64,000 nt of DNA from Bauldia sp. (GCF_020442045.1 NZ_JAGRLA010000034.1:1-64000); one strand, 5' to 3'; positions 25,824-34,474 are shown, numbered from the stretch's first letter. The notes: generated by a model from the sequence alone, not told the origin. Numbers and translations are program-made.

Positions 25824-26585
25824 ATGGACAACGTAGTCCTCCACGTCGACGACGTGTTCAAGAGCTTCGGCGGCCTGCACGCGCTGAGCGACATCGACCT
25901 GCAGGTGACCGAAGGCAGGACGCATGCGATCATCGGCCCGAACGGCGCCGGCAAGTCGACCCTGCTCAACGTCTGCGTCGGCCGTCTGAGACCTGATTCG
26001 GGCGCGGTGGTCTTCGATGGACAGATCCTGACCGGGCGGCCGCCGCACGAGATCAACCAGCTCGGGGTGGTGCGCGTCTTCCAGACACCGGAGATCTTTC
26101 CGGACCTCAGTGTCCTCGACAACGTGGTGATCCCGGCGATCGCCAAGCGTGACGGCGCCTTCGCCATCGACCTGCGGCAATCGATGTATTCCGAGCGTTC
26201 GCTGACGGAAAAGGCGATGGTCGCCATCGAGGATGTCGGGTTGCAGGATCATGCCCATCAGGAGGCGGCCAGCCTTTCGCGCGGCGACAAGCGCCGGCTC
26301 GAGCTCGCCATGGGGCTCGTGCAGGACCCTCGGCTGCTGCTGCTCGACGAGCCGACCGCGGGGATGTCGCGGCTCGACACCAACCGGACGATCGACCTTC
26401 TGCAGAAGTTCAAGGAAAGGGGGATGACCAAGGTCATCATCGAACACGACATGCACGTGGTCTTCAGCCTTGCCGACAAGGTGACGGTGCTGGCGCAAGG
26501 GCGTATCATCGCGGAAGGGACGCCCGACGAGGTGCGCGGCGACCCGGCCGTGCAGGAAGCCTATCTGGGAGGGGTACACGAGTGA
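25824..26585 (+). CDS. livG: ABC transporter ATPase (LivG family)
   Basis: A cytoplasmic ATPase of 253 residues. Walker A is GPNGAGKST, Walker B LLLLDEPTAG, and the D-loop and H-loop (IIEHDMHVV) are present. The signature motif reads LSRGDKRRLE in place of the usual LSGGxxR, a variant common in LivG/UrtD-like subunits. It starts four bases after the livM stop and overlaps livF by four. Confidence 0.94.
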   Translation: MDNVVLHVDDVFKSFGGLHALSDIDLQVTEGRTHAIIGPNGAGKSTLLNVCVGRLRPDSGAVVFDGQILTGRPPHEINQLGVVRVFQTPEIFPDLSVLDNVVIPAIAKRDGAFAIDLRQSMYSERSLTEKAMVAIEDVGLQDHAHQEAASLSRGDKRRLELAMGLVQDPRLLLLDEPTAGMSRLDTNRTIDLLQKFKERGMTKVIIEHDMHVVFSLADKVTVLAQGRIIAEGTPDEVRGDPAVQEAYLGGVHE

Positions 26586-27382
26586 CGATGACGGCCGATA
26601 TCGCTGCGCCGCTCGGGATGGCCGAGCAGGCGGCTTCCGAAGCAGCCGCTCCCGCGGCCGTGGCGGGCGAGACCGTTGATGCGTTCTTCTCGTGCCGGAA
26701 TATCGAGTCCTATTACGGTGAGAGCTACATCGTCCAGGGCGTCTCATTCGACATCAAGGAAGGCGAGATCCTCGCACTGCTCGGACGCAACGGCGCCGGC
26801 AAGTCCTCGACGCTGAGGACCATCGCCCGGATGGATAGTCCGTCGCTGAAGAGCGGGGAGATCCATCTCGGCGGCAAGGCGATCCACCCGCTGAAATCCT
26901 ACGAGGCGGCCCAGGCCGGCATCCAGCTGGTGCCGGAGGACCGGCGGATCATCGGCGGGCTCTCGGTCGAGGAGAACCTCGTGCTGTCGCAGGTCGCGCC
27001 GCCGCTCGGCTGGTCGATCGAGCGCATCTACGAGCATTTTCCGCGTCTCGCGGAACGGCGGAAGCAGGAAGCGACGACGCTCTCCGGCGGGGAGCAGCAG
27101 ATGCTCGCCGTCGCCCGGGCGCTGGCGCGCGACATCAAGCTCCTGCTGCTCGACGAGCCGTATGAGGGCCTTGCGCCGGTCATCGTCCAGGAGATCGAGC
27201 GGATCGTCGCCGGCATCAAGGAGGAGGGGATCACGACGGTGATCGTCGAACAGAACGCCATCGCGGCCCTGCAGCTCGCCGATCGCGCGGTGATCCTCGA
27301 CATGGGCGAGGTGGTGTTCTCGGGTGACGCCGATCATGTGCTCGACAATGCCGAGCTGAGGGCGAATTACCTGGCGGTTTGA
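26582..27382 (+). CDS. livF: ABC transporter ATPase (LivF family)
   Basis: The second ATPase, 266 residues. Walker A is GRNGAGKSS, signature LSGGEQQM, Walker B LLLLDEPYEGLAP and H-loop VIVEQN. About 35 extra alanine-rich residues precede the conserved core (FFSCRNIESYYGES); homologues usually start near this core, so translation might begin later. GTG 26582 overlaps the livG stop (GTGA), which supports the early start. It ends the importer operon. Confidence 0.93.
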   Translation: MTMTADIAAPLGMAEQAASEAAAPAAVAGETVDAFFSCRNIESYYGESYIVQGVSFDIKEGEILALLGRNGAGKSSTLRTIARMDSPSLKSGEIHLGGKAIHPLKSYEAAQAGIQLVPEDRRIIGGLSVEENLVLSQVAPPLGWSIERIYEHFPRLAERRKQEATTLSGGEQQMLAVARALARDIKLLLLDEPYEGLAPVIVQEIERIVAGIKEEGITTVIVEQNAIAALQLADRAVILDMGEVVFSGDADHVLDNAELRANYLAV

Positions 27383-27424
27383 GTCTCGCTTCGATCGCTC
27401 GTCACCTGGCTTCTCATGGACATC

Positions 27425-27480
27425 GCGTCCTTCGAGGCTCCCCCGGCCTGAGGCCGGGGGAGCACCTCAGGATGGCGGGG
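27425..27480. repeat. Palindromic intergenic repeat, type A copy 1
   Basis: Arms GCGTCCTTCGAGGC and CACCTCAGGATGGC flank a perfect 12-bp hairpin (27437-27463, GCTCCCCCGGCC with a 3-base loop). It lies 42 bases after livF and may also end its transcript. This is an extragenic palindrome type common in alphaproteobacteria. Confidence 0.8.
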
Positions 27481-27523
27481 GAGGGAGATCGGTGATTCTG
27501 TCCGGGGACGGGCGCCTTTCTCT

Positions 27524-27563
27524 GCCATCCTGAGGTGTGAGCGAAGCGAGCCTCGAAGGACGC
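27524..27563. repeat. Palindromic intergenic repeat, type A copy 2 (inverted)
   Basis: The same family as the copy at 27425, in the opposite orientation: GCCATCCTGAGGTG, a short GAGCGAAGCGAGC hairpin, then CCTCGAAGGACGC. Confidence 0.8.
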
Positions 27564-27636
27564 AGGAATCCAAGACGTCTGCGCGGATTTGTTGGCGCTC
27601 GGGTCCTGAGTGGCGCGCCTTGCCGGGAAACGCTTT

Positions 27637-27780
27637 CTGTCATGCCGCGGAGGCGGGCATCCAGTAACCGATGTCCGGGCTCGTTCTGCGCTGGCGGTGT
27701 CGACTGGATCCCCTTCCCTCGGCCCTTCGGGCCTCGCCGGGGATGACAGGCGGGAGACGGGCCTCGCCGGGGATGACAGG
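27637..27780. repeat. Palindromic intergenic repeat, type B, with tandem unit
   Basis: Left arm CTGTCATGCC..GGCATCCAGT (27637-27665) and right arm ACTGGATCCCC..GGGGATGACAG (27703-27749) form an imperfect inverted repeat. The end GCCTCGCCGGGGATGACAGG is duplicated exactly at 27731-27750 and 27761-27780. This matches the general look of alphaproteobacterial extragenic palindromes; no gene is encoded here. Confidence 0.75.
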
Positions 27781-27799
27781 GTGGGACGGGGCGGTTCGT

Positions 27800-27845
27800 G
27801 CGTCCTTCGAGGCCCGGCTTTGCCGGGCGCCTCAGGATGGCGGGG
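27800..27845. repeat. Palindromic intergenic repeat, type A copy 3
   Basis: The same arms as the 27425 copy and the same orientation, with a different central hairpin (GCCCGGC TTT GCCGGGC). The stretch 27383-27859 holds only these repeats and no credible gene. Confidence 0.8.
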
Positions 27846-27859
27846 TGGGTGCAGCGGAG

Positions 27860-28513
27860 TCAGCCGGCCAGGCCTTCCAGGGAGGGGAGCACAAGGGCCG
27901 GGGCGAGGTCGGGGTATTCGTCCGGCTGGCCGCTGCGATTGATCCACGCGGCGCGAAAGCCGTAGGCGACGGCCCCCGCGATATCCCAGCGGTTGGACGA
28001 CTGGAAGGAGACCTCCTCCGGGCCGACGCCAAGGCGCTCGCCGACCAGATCGTAGACGGCCGGCGCGGTCTTGAAGACGCCGATATCATCCACCGAGATC
28101 ACGGCGTCGAGAAGGTCGCCGATGCCGGCCGACGCGACGGCGGCGTCAAGCATATCAGGCGAGCCGTTGGACAGGATCGCGAGGCTCGCGCCGTCTTTCA
28201 GTCGGGTCAGCACGCCGCGGACCTCCGGGTAAGCGTCGAGTTCCCGGTAGGCATCGAGAAGTTGCGCCCGCAGTGGCGCCGCGCCCGGCGCCGCGGCGGC
28301 GATCGCATGGTCGAGAGCTTCCTCGGTCAGCGACCAGAAATCCCGGTACCGTCCCATCAGCGAGCGGACCCAGGTATATTCGAGCTGCTTGGTGCGCCAG
28401 ATGTCGGAAAGGCGCTGGCTCTCCGGGCCGATCGCGGCCGCGTGGCGACGCACCGCCGCGTGGACGTCGAAAAGCGTGCCGTAGGCGTCGAAGACATAGG
28501 CGCGGATCGCCAT
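27860..28513 (-). CDS. HAD hydrolase, type II haloacid dehalogenase-like
   Basis: A 217-residue haloacid dehalogenase-superfamily enzyme. Motif I is VFDAYGTLFD with nucleophile Asp9, motif II LSNGSPDML, motif III the VFKTAP lysine, and motif IV SSNRWDIAGA. The DAYGTLFD and SSNxWD signatures are those of (S)-2-haloacid dehalogenases, which hydrolyse short 2-haloacids to hydroxyacids. Many proteins with these motifs have other small acid substrates, so the exact reaction is open. It starts 32 bases after the RND pump gene and is probably the last gene of the sulfide operon. Confidence 0.88.
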   Translation of the reverse strand: MAIRAYVFDAYGTLFDVHAAVRRHAAAIGPESQRLSDIWRTKQLEYTWVRSLMGRYRDFWSLTEEALDHAIAAAAPGAAPLRAQLLDAYRELDAYPEVRGVLTRLKDGASLAILSNGSPDMLDAAVASAGIGDLLDAVISVDDIGVFKTAPAVYDLVGERLGVGPEEVSFQSSNRWDIAGAVAYGFRAAWINRSGQPDEYPDLAPALVLPSLEGLAG

Positions 28514-28545
28514 GCGCTTTCAGCCCTCTCCCCGCAGGCGGCCGA

Positions 28546-31500
28546 TCAGTCCTCCGCCGGCTTGTATGCCGCCGGATTGTGCCGTGGTCCGCTGCGCAGG
28601 GCAACGTAGATTGCCGGAATGACGAGGATGGTCAGCGCCGTCGACGACGCGAGGCCGAAGAGCAGGGAGATCGCCAGGCCCTGGAAGATCGGGTCCGCCA
28701 GGATCACCGCCGCGCCGATCATCGCCGCGAGGGCGGTGAGCAGGATCGGCTTGAAGCGGATGGCACCGGCCTCGAGCAGGACGTCTTTCAGGAGGCGATC
28801 CGGAGAGCGCGAGTGACGGATGAAGTCGACAAGCAGGATCGAGTTGCGGACGATGATGCCGGCAAGCGCGATGAAGCCGATCATCGAGGTCGCGGTGAAC
28901 GGAGCCGCGAACAGCCAGTGGCCGATCAGGATACCGATGAAGGTCAGCGGGATGGGCGTCAGGATGACCAGCGGCACCTTGAAGGAACCGAACTGGGCGA
29001 CGACGAGGATGTAGATGCCGAGGATGGCGACCATGAAGGCGGCCCCCATGTCGCGGAAGGTAACCCAGGTGACCTCCCATTCGCCGTCCCACAACAGGGT
29101 CGGGGCGGCTTCGTCATCGGGCTGGCCATGCAGCGAGATCGCCGGCTTCGGCAGGTCGCCCCAATCGGCTTCGTCGATGGCGCGGGCGACCGCGATCATG
29201 CCGTAGACAGGCGCCTCGAAGGCACCCGCGAGCTCGCCGGTGACCATCTCCGCGGTCCGGCCGTTGTGGCGGAAGATCGGGTAGGAGGCCTTGCCGCGGG
29301 CGACGTGAACCACGTCGCCGAGCTCGACGATGCCGCGGTCTCCGGGCAGCGCGTTGGCCGGGACCGGCGTCGACAGCGCCTTCTCGTCGAGCACCCGGTT
29401 ACCCTTCGACAGTCCGATCGTGATCGGAATCGGCTGACGCTCGCCGCCGCGATGGGAATAGCCGACCGTCTGGTCGCCGTAGAAGGACTGGATCGTCTGG
29501 TAAACGTCGCCCTGTTCGACCCGGTAGTATTCGAGATTGTCCTGGTCGATGACGATCCCCAGCCGCTCGGCCGGCGTGCCATAGGAATCGTCGACGTCGA
29601 CGACGAAGGGGACGCTCTCGAAGGCTTCGCGGATCTTGGCGGCGACCGCCCGACGGGTCTCGGCGTCGGGCCCATAGACCTCGGCCAGCAGCGTCGACAG
29701 GACCGGCGGACCGGGAGGCGGTTCGACGACCTTCACCGACGTGCCCTCCGGCATGTCGAGCGCGGCGAGACGTTCGCGCATGTCGAGGGCGACCTCGTGG
29801 CTGGTGCGGTCGCGTTCTCCCTTCGGCAGGAGGTTGACCTGAACGTCGCCCTGCCACGGCATCGTGCGCACGTAATAGTGCCGGACGAGGCCGTTGAAAT
29901 TGAAAGGAGCAGCGGTCCCCGCATAGGTCTGGAAAGAGACGACCTCGGGAACGCCGGCGAGCAATGTGGTGGCATCCCGAAGCACGCGGTCGGTGTCTTC
30001 GACGGAGGACCCTTCCGGGAGATCGACGACCACCTGGAGATCGGTCTTGTTGTCGAAGGGGAGCAGCTTGACCGTGACGTCCTGGGTGTAGAACAGCGCC
30101 AGGGAGCCCACCGTCAGAATCCCGACGATGCCGAGGAAGAGCCACGACCGGAAGCGGTTCTTGAGGATCGGCCTGGCGACCGCGGTGTAGAAGCGGCCGA
30201 GGAGACCGCCCTTTTCGTGATGACCGTGGGCACCGTGGCGGCCGAAACGAACCATCAGCCAGGGTGTCAGCATGACCGCGACGAAGAAGGAGAACAGCAT
30301 CGCGGCGGAAGCGATCGCCGGAATCGGGCTCATGTAGGGACCCATGAGGCCGGATACGAACAGCATCGGCAGGAGAGCGGCGACCACGGTCAGGGTCGCG
30401 ACGATTGTCGGATTGCCGACCTCGGCGACCGCGTCGATCGCGGCGTGCATGCGCGAGCGGTCGTCGTCCATGGCCCAGTGGCGCGCGATATTCTCGATGA
30501 CGACGATCGCGTCGTCGACGAGGATGCCGATCGAGAAGATCAGGGCGAAGAGGCTGACGCGGTTCAGCGTATAGCCCATGATGCGAGCGGCGAAGAGGGT
30601 GAGGAGGATGGTCGTCGGGATGACCACCGCGACGACGATGGCCTCGCGCCAGCCGATCGCGAAAGCCACGAGGATGACGATCGAGACCGTGGCGAGGCCG
30701 AGGTGGAAGAGCAGCTCGTTCGCCTTCTCGTTGGCGGTCTCGCCATAGTTCCGGGTGACGGTCATCTCGACGTCTTCCGGGAAAATCTGGCCGCTGACCG
30801 CCTCCAGGCGATCGACGATCTCCTCGGCGATCACGACAGCGTTGGTTCCGGGCCGCTTGGCGATGGCGAGCGAGACAGCGGGAATCCGCTCCAAGCCGCT
30901 GTCGCCCCGGCGCACTTCGGAGACCCGGATTTCCCTGGTATCCGTGACGAGGGTGACGTCCGCGACATCCCGCACATAGACGGGCCGGCCGTCACGGGCG
31001 GTCAGCAGCAGGTTGCCGATCTCGGGCATGGTCTGGAGCGTCTCGCCGGCGACCAGGTCGAGCTGTTCGCCGCCATCGCGAATCCTGCCGGCGGGGAACG
31101 ACCGGTTGGCGCCCTCAACCTTGGCCGTCAACTGCTGCAGCGTGATGCCGTAGAGAGAGAGTCGCTCCGGGTCCGGTTCGAGCCGGATTTCCTCGGGTTG
31201 CGAGCCGACGATGTAGGTCAGGCCGATGTCGGGGAGCTTGGCCACCTCGACCTGAAGCTCGCGAGCGAGGCGGGTGAGGCCGTTGGCGTCCCACCGTTCG
31301 GCGGCCTCGGGCCTGGGCGTCAGCGTGACGACAACGATCGCCACGTCGTCGATGCCGCGCCCGACGATCAGCGGCTCGGGAACGCCGACGGGAATCCTGT
31401 CGATATTCGCCCGAACCTTGTCATGGACACGCAGGATCGCTGCATCGGAGCTGGTGCCGACCAGGAACCGCGCCGTGACCATGACCTGGTCGTCGTTGGT

Positions 31501-31764
31501 CTGGGAATAGACGTGCTCGACGCCGTCGATGCTCTTGACGATCGTTTCCAGGGGCTCGGTGACCAGCTTGACCGCATCCTCCGCCCGCAACCCGTCGGCG
31601 CGGACGTGAATGTCCACCATCGGCACCGAAATCTGCGGCTCCTCCTCGCGCGGCAGCGTCACCAGCGCGACGAGGCCCAGGGCCAGGGAAGCGAGGAGGA
31701 GAAGCGGCGTCAGCGGCGAATTGATGAAGGACGCCGTCAGCCGGCCGGCGATTCCGAGATTCAT
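28546..31764 (-). CDS. RND family efflux pump, inner membrane subunit (AcrB-like)
   Basis: A 1072-residue proton-driven exporter with the duplicated RND layout: TM1, a large periplasmic loop, TM2-6, a second TM7, a second loop, then TM8-12. The proton-relay aspartate pair is seen in TM4 (SIGILVDDAIVVIEN). It forms a tripartite pump with the adaptor encoded just upstream, whose stop overlaps its ATG by four bases (ATGA); an outer membrane channel is not encoded here. The substrate is unknown. The sequence is of the hydrophobe/amphiphile class, not the heavy-metal class. Its position in an operon with sulfide:quinone reductase suggests export of a sulfur-related toxic compound, which is inference. 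Confidence 0.93.
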   Translation of the reverse strand: MNLGIAGRLTASFINSPLTPLLLLASLALGLVALVTLPREEEPQISVPMVDIHVRADGLRAEDAVKLVTEPLETIVKSIDGVEHVYSQTNDDQVMVTARFLVGTSSDAAILRVHDKVRANIDRIPVGVPEPLIVGRGIDDVAIVVVTLTPRPEAAERWDANGLTRLARELQVEVAKLPDIGLTYIVGSQPEEIRLEPDPERLSLYGITLQQLTAKVEGANRSFPAGRIRDGGEQLDLVAGETLQTMPEIGNLLLTARDGRPVYVRDVADVTLVTDTREIRVSEVRRGDSGLERIPAVSLAIAKRPGTNAVVIAEEIVDRLEAVSGQIFPEDVEMTVTRNYGETANEKANELLFHLGLATVSIVILVAFAIGWREAIVVAVVIPTTILLTLFAARIMGYTLNRVSLFALIFSIGILVDDAIVVIENIARHWAMDDDRSRMHAAIDAVAEVGNPTIVATLTVVAALLPMLFVSGLMGPYMSPIPAIASAAMLFSFFVAVMLTPWLMVRFGRHGAHGHHEKGGLLGRFYTAVARPILKNRFRSWLFLGIVGILTVGSLALFYTQDVTVKLLPFDNKTDLQVVVDLPEGSSVEDTDRVLRDATTLLAGVPEVVSFQTYAGTAAPFNFNGLVRHYYVRTMPWQGDVQVNLLPKGERDRTSHEVALDMRERLAALDMPEGTSVKVVEPPPGPPVLSTLLAEVYGPDAETRRAVAAKIREAFESVPFVVDVDDSYGTPAERLGIVIDQDNLEYYRVEQGDVYQTIQSFYGDQTVGYSHRGGERQPIPITIGLSKGNRVLDEKALSTPVPANALPGDRGIVELGDVVHVARGKASYPIFRHNGRTAEMVTGELAGAFEAPVYGMIAVARAIDEADWGDLPKPAISLHGQPDDEAAPTLLWDGEWEVTWVTFRDMGAAFMVAILGIYILVVAQFGSFKVPLVILTPIPLTFIGILIGHWLFAAPFTATSMIGFIALAGIIVRNSILLVDFIRHSRSPDRLLKDVLLEAGAIRFKPILLTALAAMIGAAVILADPIFQGLAISLLFGLASSTALTILVIPAIYVALRSGPRHNPAAYKPAED

Positions 31765-32768
31765 GGAACGACGACCCGATCGCCTGATTTCAACCCGGTC
31801 AGGACCTCGATCCGATCTTCACCGTCGTCCCTGAACGATTCGCCGAGGATGACCGCGACCTCCATCTCACCGTCTTTGCCGATGATGCGGACATAGTCGA
31901 CGCCGTGGCGTGTGACGATCGCCTCCGGCGGGACGGAAAGCACGGTGCGCTTGCCGACGGGGATCCAGACAAGCGTGCGTTCGCCGACGAAGAAATCGCC
32001 AAGTCCATCGACCTCGACATCGGCATCCACCCGGCCTTCCTCGATCTGGGGATAGACCTTGACGAGCTCGCCGGTTTCGGCGGTCTCGATGGTTCCGGGG
32101 CCATTGGCCGCGCTCGGACGGTCGCCGACCAGAACCGGTGACCCGACGACGATCTCGGCGGCATGGCGTTCGGGAAGCGCGAGGCGAAGGAAGTAGCCGC
32201 CGCCGGCGACCAGCGCGATTTCCTCACCCGGCAGGACGACGGAACCCTGGGTGACCGGGACGCGAAGCACGCGGCCGGACGCCGGGGCGGCGACACTGCC
32301 CTCGGCGGCCTGGGCGGCAATGACCGCGCGATCGGCTTCCGCGGCCGCCAGCTGGTTGGTCAGGACCTCGACCTGGGTCCGGGCCTGGTCGACCCGTGCC
32401 TGGGTCGTCGAGCCGCTGGTGAGCAGCTTTTCGGCGCGGTCAAGGTCGGTCCTGGCATTCTTGAGCTGCGACTCGAGGGCGAGGATCTTGGCGTCCGCTG
32501 CCTGTTCCTGGAGCGCGATCTTGTCGTCGACGATGACCGCGATGACATCGCCCTTGGCGACCTCGCTGCCTTCATCGACCCGGATTTCCCGGACGGTGCC
32601 ACCGAGGCGCGCCCGGGCGGGCACCGAGTCGCGACTCTCCACCTTGCCGAACACCGCCTTGGTTTCGTTGACGACGGCCGGCGAGACAACGAACTCGGCC
32701 GATGACGCCGTTGCCGGCAGGCCGGTAGTGACCAACAGGGCGACGATCGCCGCTCTTGTCCCTGACAT
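31761..32768 (-). CDS. RND efflux periplasmic adaptor (membrane fusion protein)
   Basis: A 335-residue HlyD/AcrA-type adaptor. ATG 32768 has GGGAG upstream and gives a signal peptide (MSGTRAAIVALLVTTGLPAT). There is no lipobox cysteine. The split biotinyl-lipoyl domain is seen in RARLGGTVREIRVDEGSEVAKGD and APASGRVLRVPVTQGSVVLPGEE, with a coiled-coil hairpin between them (about residues 90-150). The longer in-frame extension up to 32927 runs into the DUF2892 gene and looks non-coding. It is translationally coupled to the RND subunit. Confidence 0.92.
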   Translation of the reverse strand: MSGTRAAIVALLVTTGLPATASSAEFVVSPAVVNETKAVFGKVESRDSVPARARLGGTVREIRVDEGSEVAKGDVIAVIVDDKIALQEQAADAKILALESQLKNARTDLDRAEKLLTSGSTTQARVDQARTQVEVLTNQLAAAEADRAVIAAQAAEGSVAAPASGRVLRVPVTQGSVVLPGEEIALVAGGGYFLRLALPERHAAEIVVGSPVLVGDRPSAANGPGTIETAETGELVKVYPQIEEGRVDADVEVDGLGDFFVGERTLVWIPVGKRTVLSVPPEAIVTRHGVDYVRIIGKDGEMEVAVILGESFRDDGEDRIEVLTGLKSGDRVVVP

Positions 32769-32806
32769 TCCAATTGCTCCCAGGTCGCTGTGGCGGGCTG
32801 CCTTGG

Positions 32807-33010
32807 TCAGTTGAATGCCGGGCCGGGATCCAGACCGGCCTTGCGGAAGACAATCGCCGCCGGACAAAAGCCGGTAAAGGCAGACTGGATCAGATTCGCG
32901 CCGACGAAAACGGTGAGCGCAAACCAATAGGCGGACGTGAAATAACCGAGGGCCACCGACACCAGGATCGTGAATCCGGCGAAAGCAAATACGGCGCGAT
33001 CAATATTCAT
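32807..33010 (-). CDS. DUF2892 inner membrane protein
   Basis: A 67-residue protein with two helices (AVFAFAGFTILVSVALGYF and WFALTVFVGANLIQSAF) and the family ending TGFCPAAIVFRKAGL. The same domain forms the membrane part of the rhodanese YgaP, and stand-alone copies are common in sulfide and persulfide loci. AAGGAAA precedes ATG 33010. It lies 38 bases after the sulfide:quinone reductase gene in the same operon. The CP motif cysteine may interact with sulfane sulfur; this is inference. Confidence 0.9.
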   Translation of the reverse strand: MNIDRAVFAFAGFTILVSVALGYFTSAYWFALTVFVGANLIQSAFTGFCPAAIVFRKAGLDPGPAFN

Positions 33011-33048
33011 GCTGTGATTTCCTTCACATTCAATCTGCCCGCGGCCGG

Positions 33049-34341
33049 CTACCCGGCGGGCTCGATGTGGATTTCCTTGAGCTTCTTGATGCCGAGCACA
33101 TCGAGGACGAGGTTCTCGTAGACGGTGTCGGCCTTGCCCTGGCGGACCTTGCGCAGGAAGTATTTCTCGAAGCCCACCTTGGCGGCATGGACCCACTTGC
33201 CCGACGACGACCAGTTGACGTTGCGGGGCGGGATTTGCGGCTGGGCGACGAAGGCTATGCCCTCGTCCCCGAAATCGGCGAGACAGACCGCGTTCCAGGT
33301 CGCCACCGCGCCCGGCTGTTCGCCACGAAGAAGCGCGGCGATGTTGGCAGCCGTCGCGGTGACCATCGACTCGATCATGAAGCCGGTCTTCGGGACACCG
33401 ACGGGAAGCGGCGTCTGGCCGACCGGCGGGATGGCGACACCGACGCCGATGCCGAAGACGTTGGGGAACCTGGCGTTGCGCTGGTACTTGTCGATGGTAA
33501 CGAAGCCACGGGGGTTGGTGAGACCCTCGATGCCCGCCACGGCGGGGACGCCGCGGAAAGCCGGCAGCATCATCGAATAGGCGAAGGGCAGCTCGTGCTC
33601 CGCCCTGGTCGCGCCGCTTTCGTCGACCTCCTCGACGAACATCTTGCCCGGCTCGACCCTGGTCACCCTGGCGTTGGTGATCCACTTGATGTGGCGCTCG
33701 CGCATGGCACTCTCGAGCAATCCCTTGGTGTCGCCGACGCCGTCGAGACCGAGGTGGCCGATATAGGGTTCGGGGGTGACGAAGGTCATCGGAACCTGGT
33801 CGCGCTTGCGGGCGCGGCGGAGCGCTGTCTCGACGATGAAGGCGAATTCGTAGGCCGGACCGAAGCAGGACGCTCCCTGGACTGCGCCGATGACGACCGG
33901 GCCGGGCGCCCTGACCAGTTGCTCGAAGGCGTCTTTCGCCTTCTCGGCGTGGTCGATATGGCAGACCGACTGCGTGTTGGCGTCGGGCCCGAGCCCCTCG
34001 ATTTCGTCGAAGGCGAGCTCGGGACCGGTGGCGAGGATCAGATAGTCGTAGTCGATCGACGAGCCGTCATTCAGCTCGATGCGGTTTTCTTCCGGAACCA
34101 CGCGCCGGGCGCCTTCGGGGCGCAATTCAATGCCGCGCTTGTCGAAGATCGCGGTAAGATCGACACTGATGTCCTTGCGGTCACGCCAGCCGACGGCGAC
34201 CCATGGATTGGACGGGACGAAGGAATAGGTGTTGCCGAGATTGACGACGGTGACCTCGTCATTCGGGCCCGCCTTCTCCTTCATTTCGTAGGCCATAATG
34301 ACGCCTCCAAGACCGGCGCCCAGAACAACGATGCGCGACAT
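33049..34341 (-). CDS. sqr: Sulfide:quinone oxidoreductase family flavoprotein
   Basis: A 430-residue FAD enzyme that oxidises sulfide and passes electrons to quinone at the membrane. The FAD-binding GAGLGG is at residues 8-13 and LILATGPEL at about 101. Three cysteines match the catalytic set of SQR enzymes: Cys127 (SVCHIDHA), Cys159 (GASCFGPAYEF) and Cys353 (AVCLADFGD). ATG 34341 begins the Rossmann strand (MSRIVVLGAG). It is the first gene of a run through DUF2892, adaptor, RND pump and HAD hydrolase, with gaps of 38 bases or less, and is divergent from a BigR-type repressor. Confidence 0.92.
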   Translation of the reverse strand: MSRIVVLGAGLGGVIMAYEMKEKAGPNDEVTVVNLGNTYSFVPSNPWVAVGWRDRKDISVDLTAIFDKRGIELRPEGARRVVPEENRIELNDGSSIDYDYLILATGPELAFDEIEGLGPDANTQSVCHIDHAEKAKDAFEQLVRAPGPVVIGAVQGASCFGPAYEFAFIVETALRRARKRDQVPMTFVTPEPYIGHLGLDGVGDTKGLLESAMRERHIKWITNARVTRVEPGKMFVEEVDESGATRAEHELPFAYSMMLPAFRGVPAVAGIEGLTNPRGFVTIDKYQRNARFPNVFGIGVGVAIPPVGQTPLPVGVPKTGFMIESMVTATAANIAALLRGEQPGAVATWNAVCLADFGDEGIAFVAQPQIPPRNVNWSSSGKWVHAAKVGFEKYFLRKVRQGKADTVYENLVLDVLGIKKLKEIHIEPAG

Positions 34342-34439
34342 GGCGATCTCCCTTTCCGTTAATTCGAAGGCGCTCCCCGGGTCCGGGTGTTGCGCGACCT
34401 CGAAAAAGACCCGTTCCAAGTTCGAGTGTCTTGCACATA

Positions 34440-34474
34440 ACATTCAAATATTATAATTTCAAGAATATGAATGT
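34440..34474. promoter_or_regulatory. Candidate BigR-type operator in the sqr-regulator intergenic region
   Basis: An AT-rich inverted repeat stands out in GC-rich surroundings: ACATTCAAATATT on the left and AAGAATATGAATGT on the right. The right arm covers the ATG of the regulator at 34467. BigR-type repressors bind AT-rich inverted repeats in such divergent promoters. Binding here would block both sqr transcription and the regulator's own expression. Confidence 0.6.

Noticed and set aside
24602..26227. A long minus-strand open frame opposite livM and livG
   Set aside because: An Arg/His/Asp-rich shadow product, with real conserved genes on the other strand.
27425..27845. CRISPR-like array
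   Set aside because: The repeats are few, unevenly spaced and in both orientations, with hairpin centres and no spacers of constant length. They are extragenic palindromes.
28273..31896. A 1207-codon open frame on the plus strand opposite the RND pump
   Set aside because: Its product is a low-complexity Asp/Arg/Gly/Glu-rich sequence without domains, the usual antisense shadow of a GC-rich membrane protein gene. The minus strand encodes a complete RND protein.
32769..32927. N-terminal extension of the adaptor protein
   Set aside because: It overlaps the DUF2892 gene and precedes a clean signal peptide with its own ribosome site at 32768.
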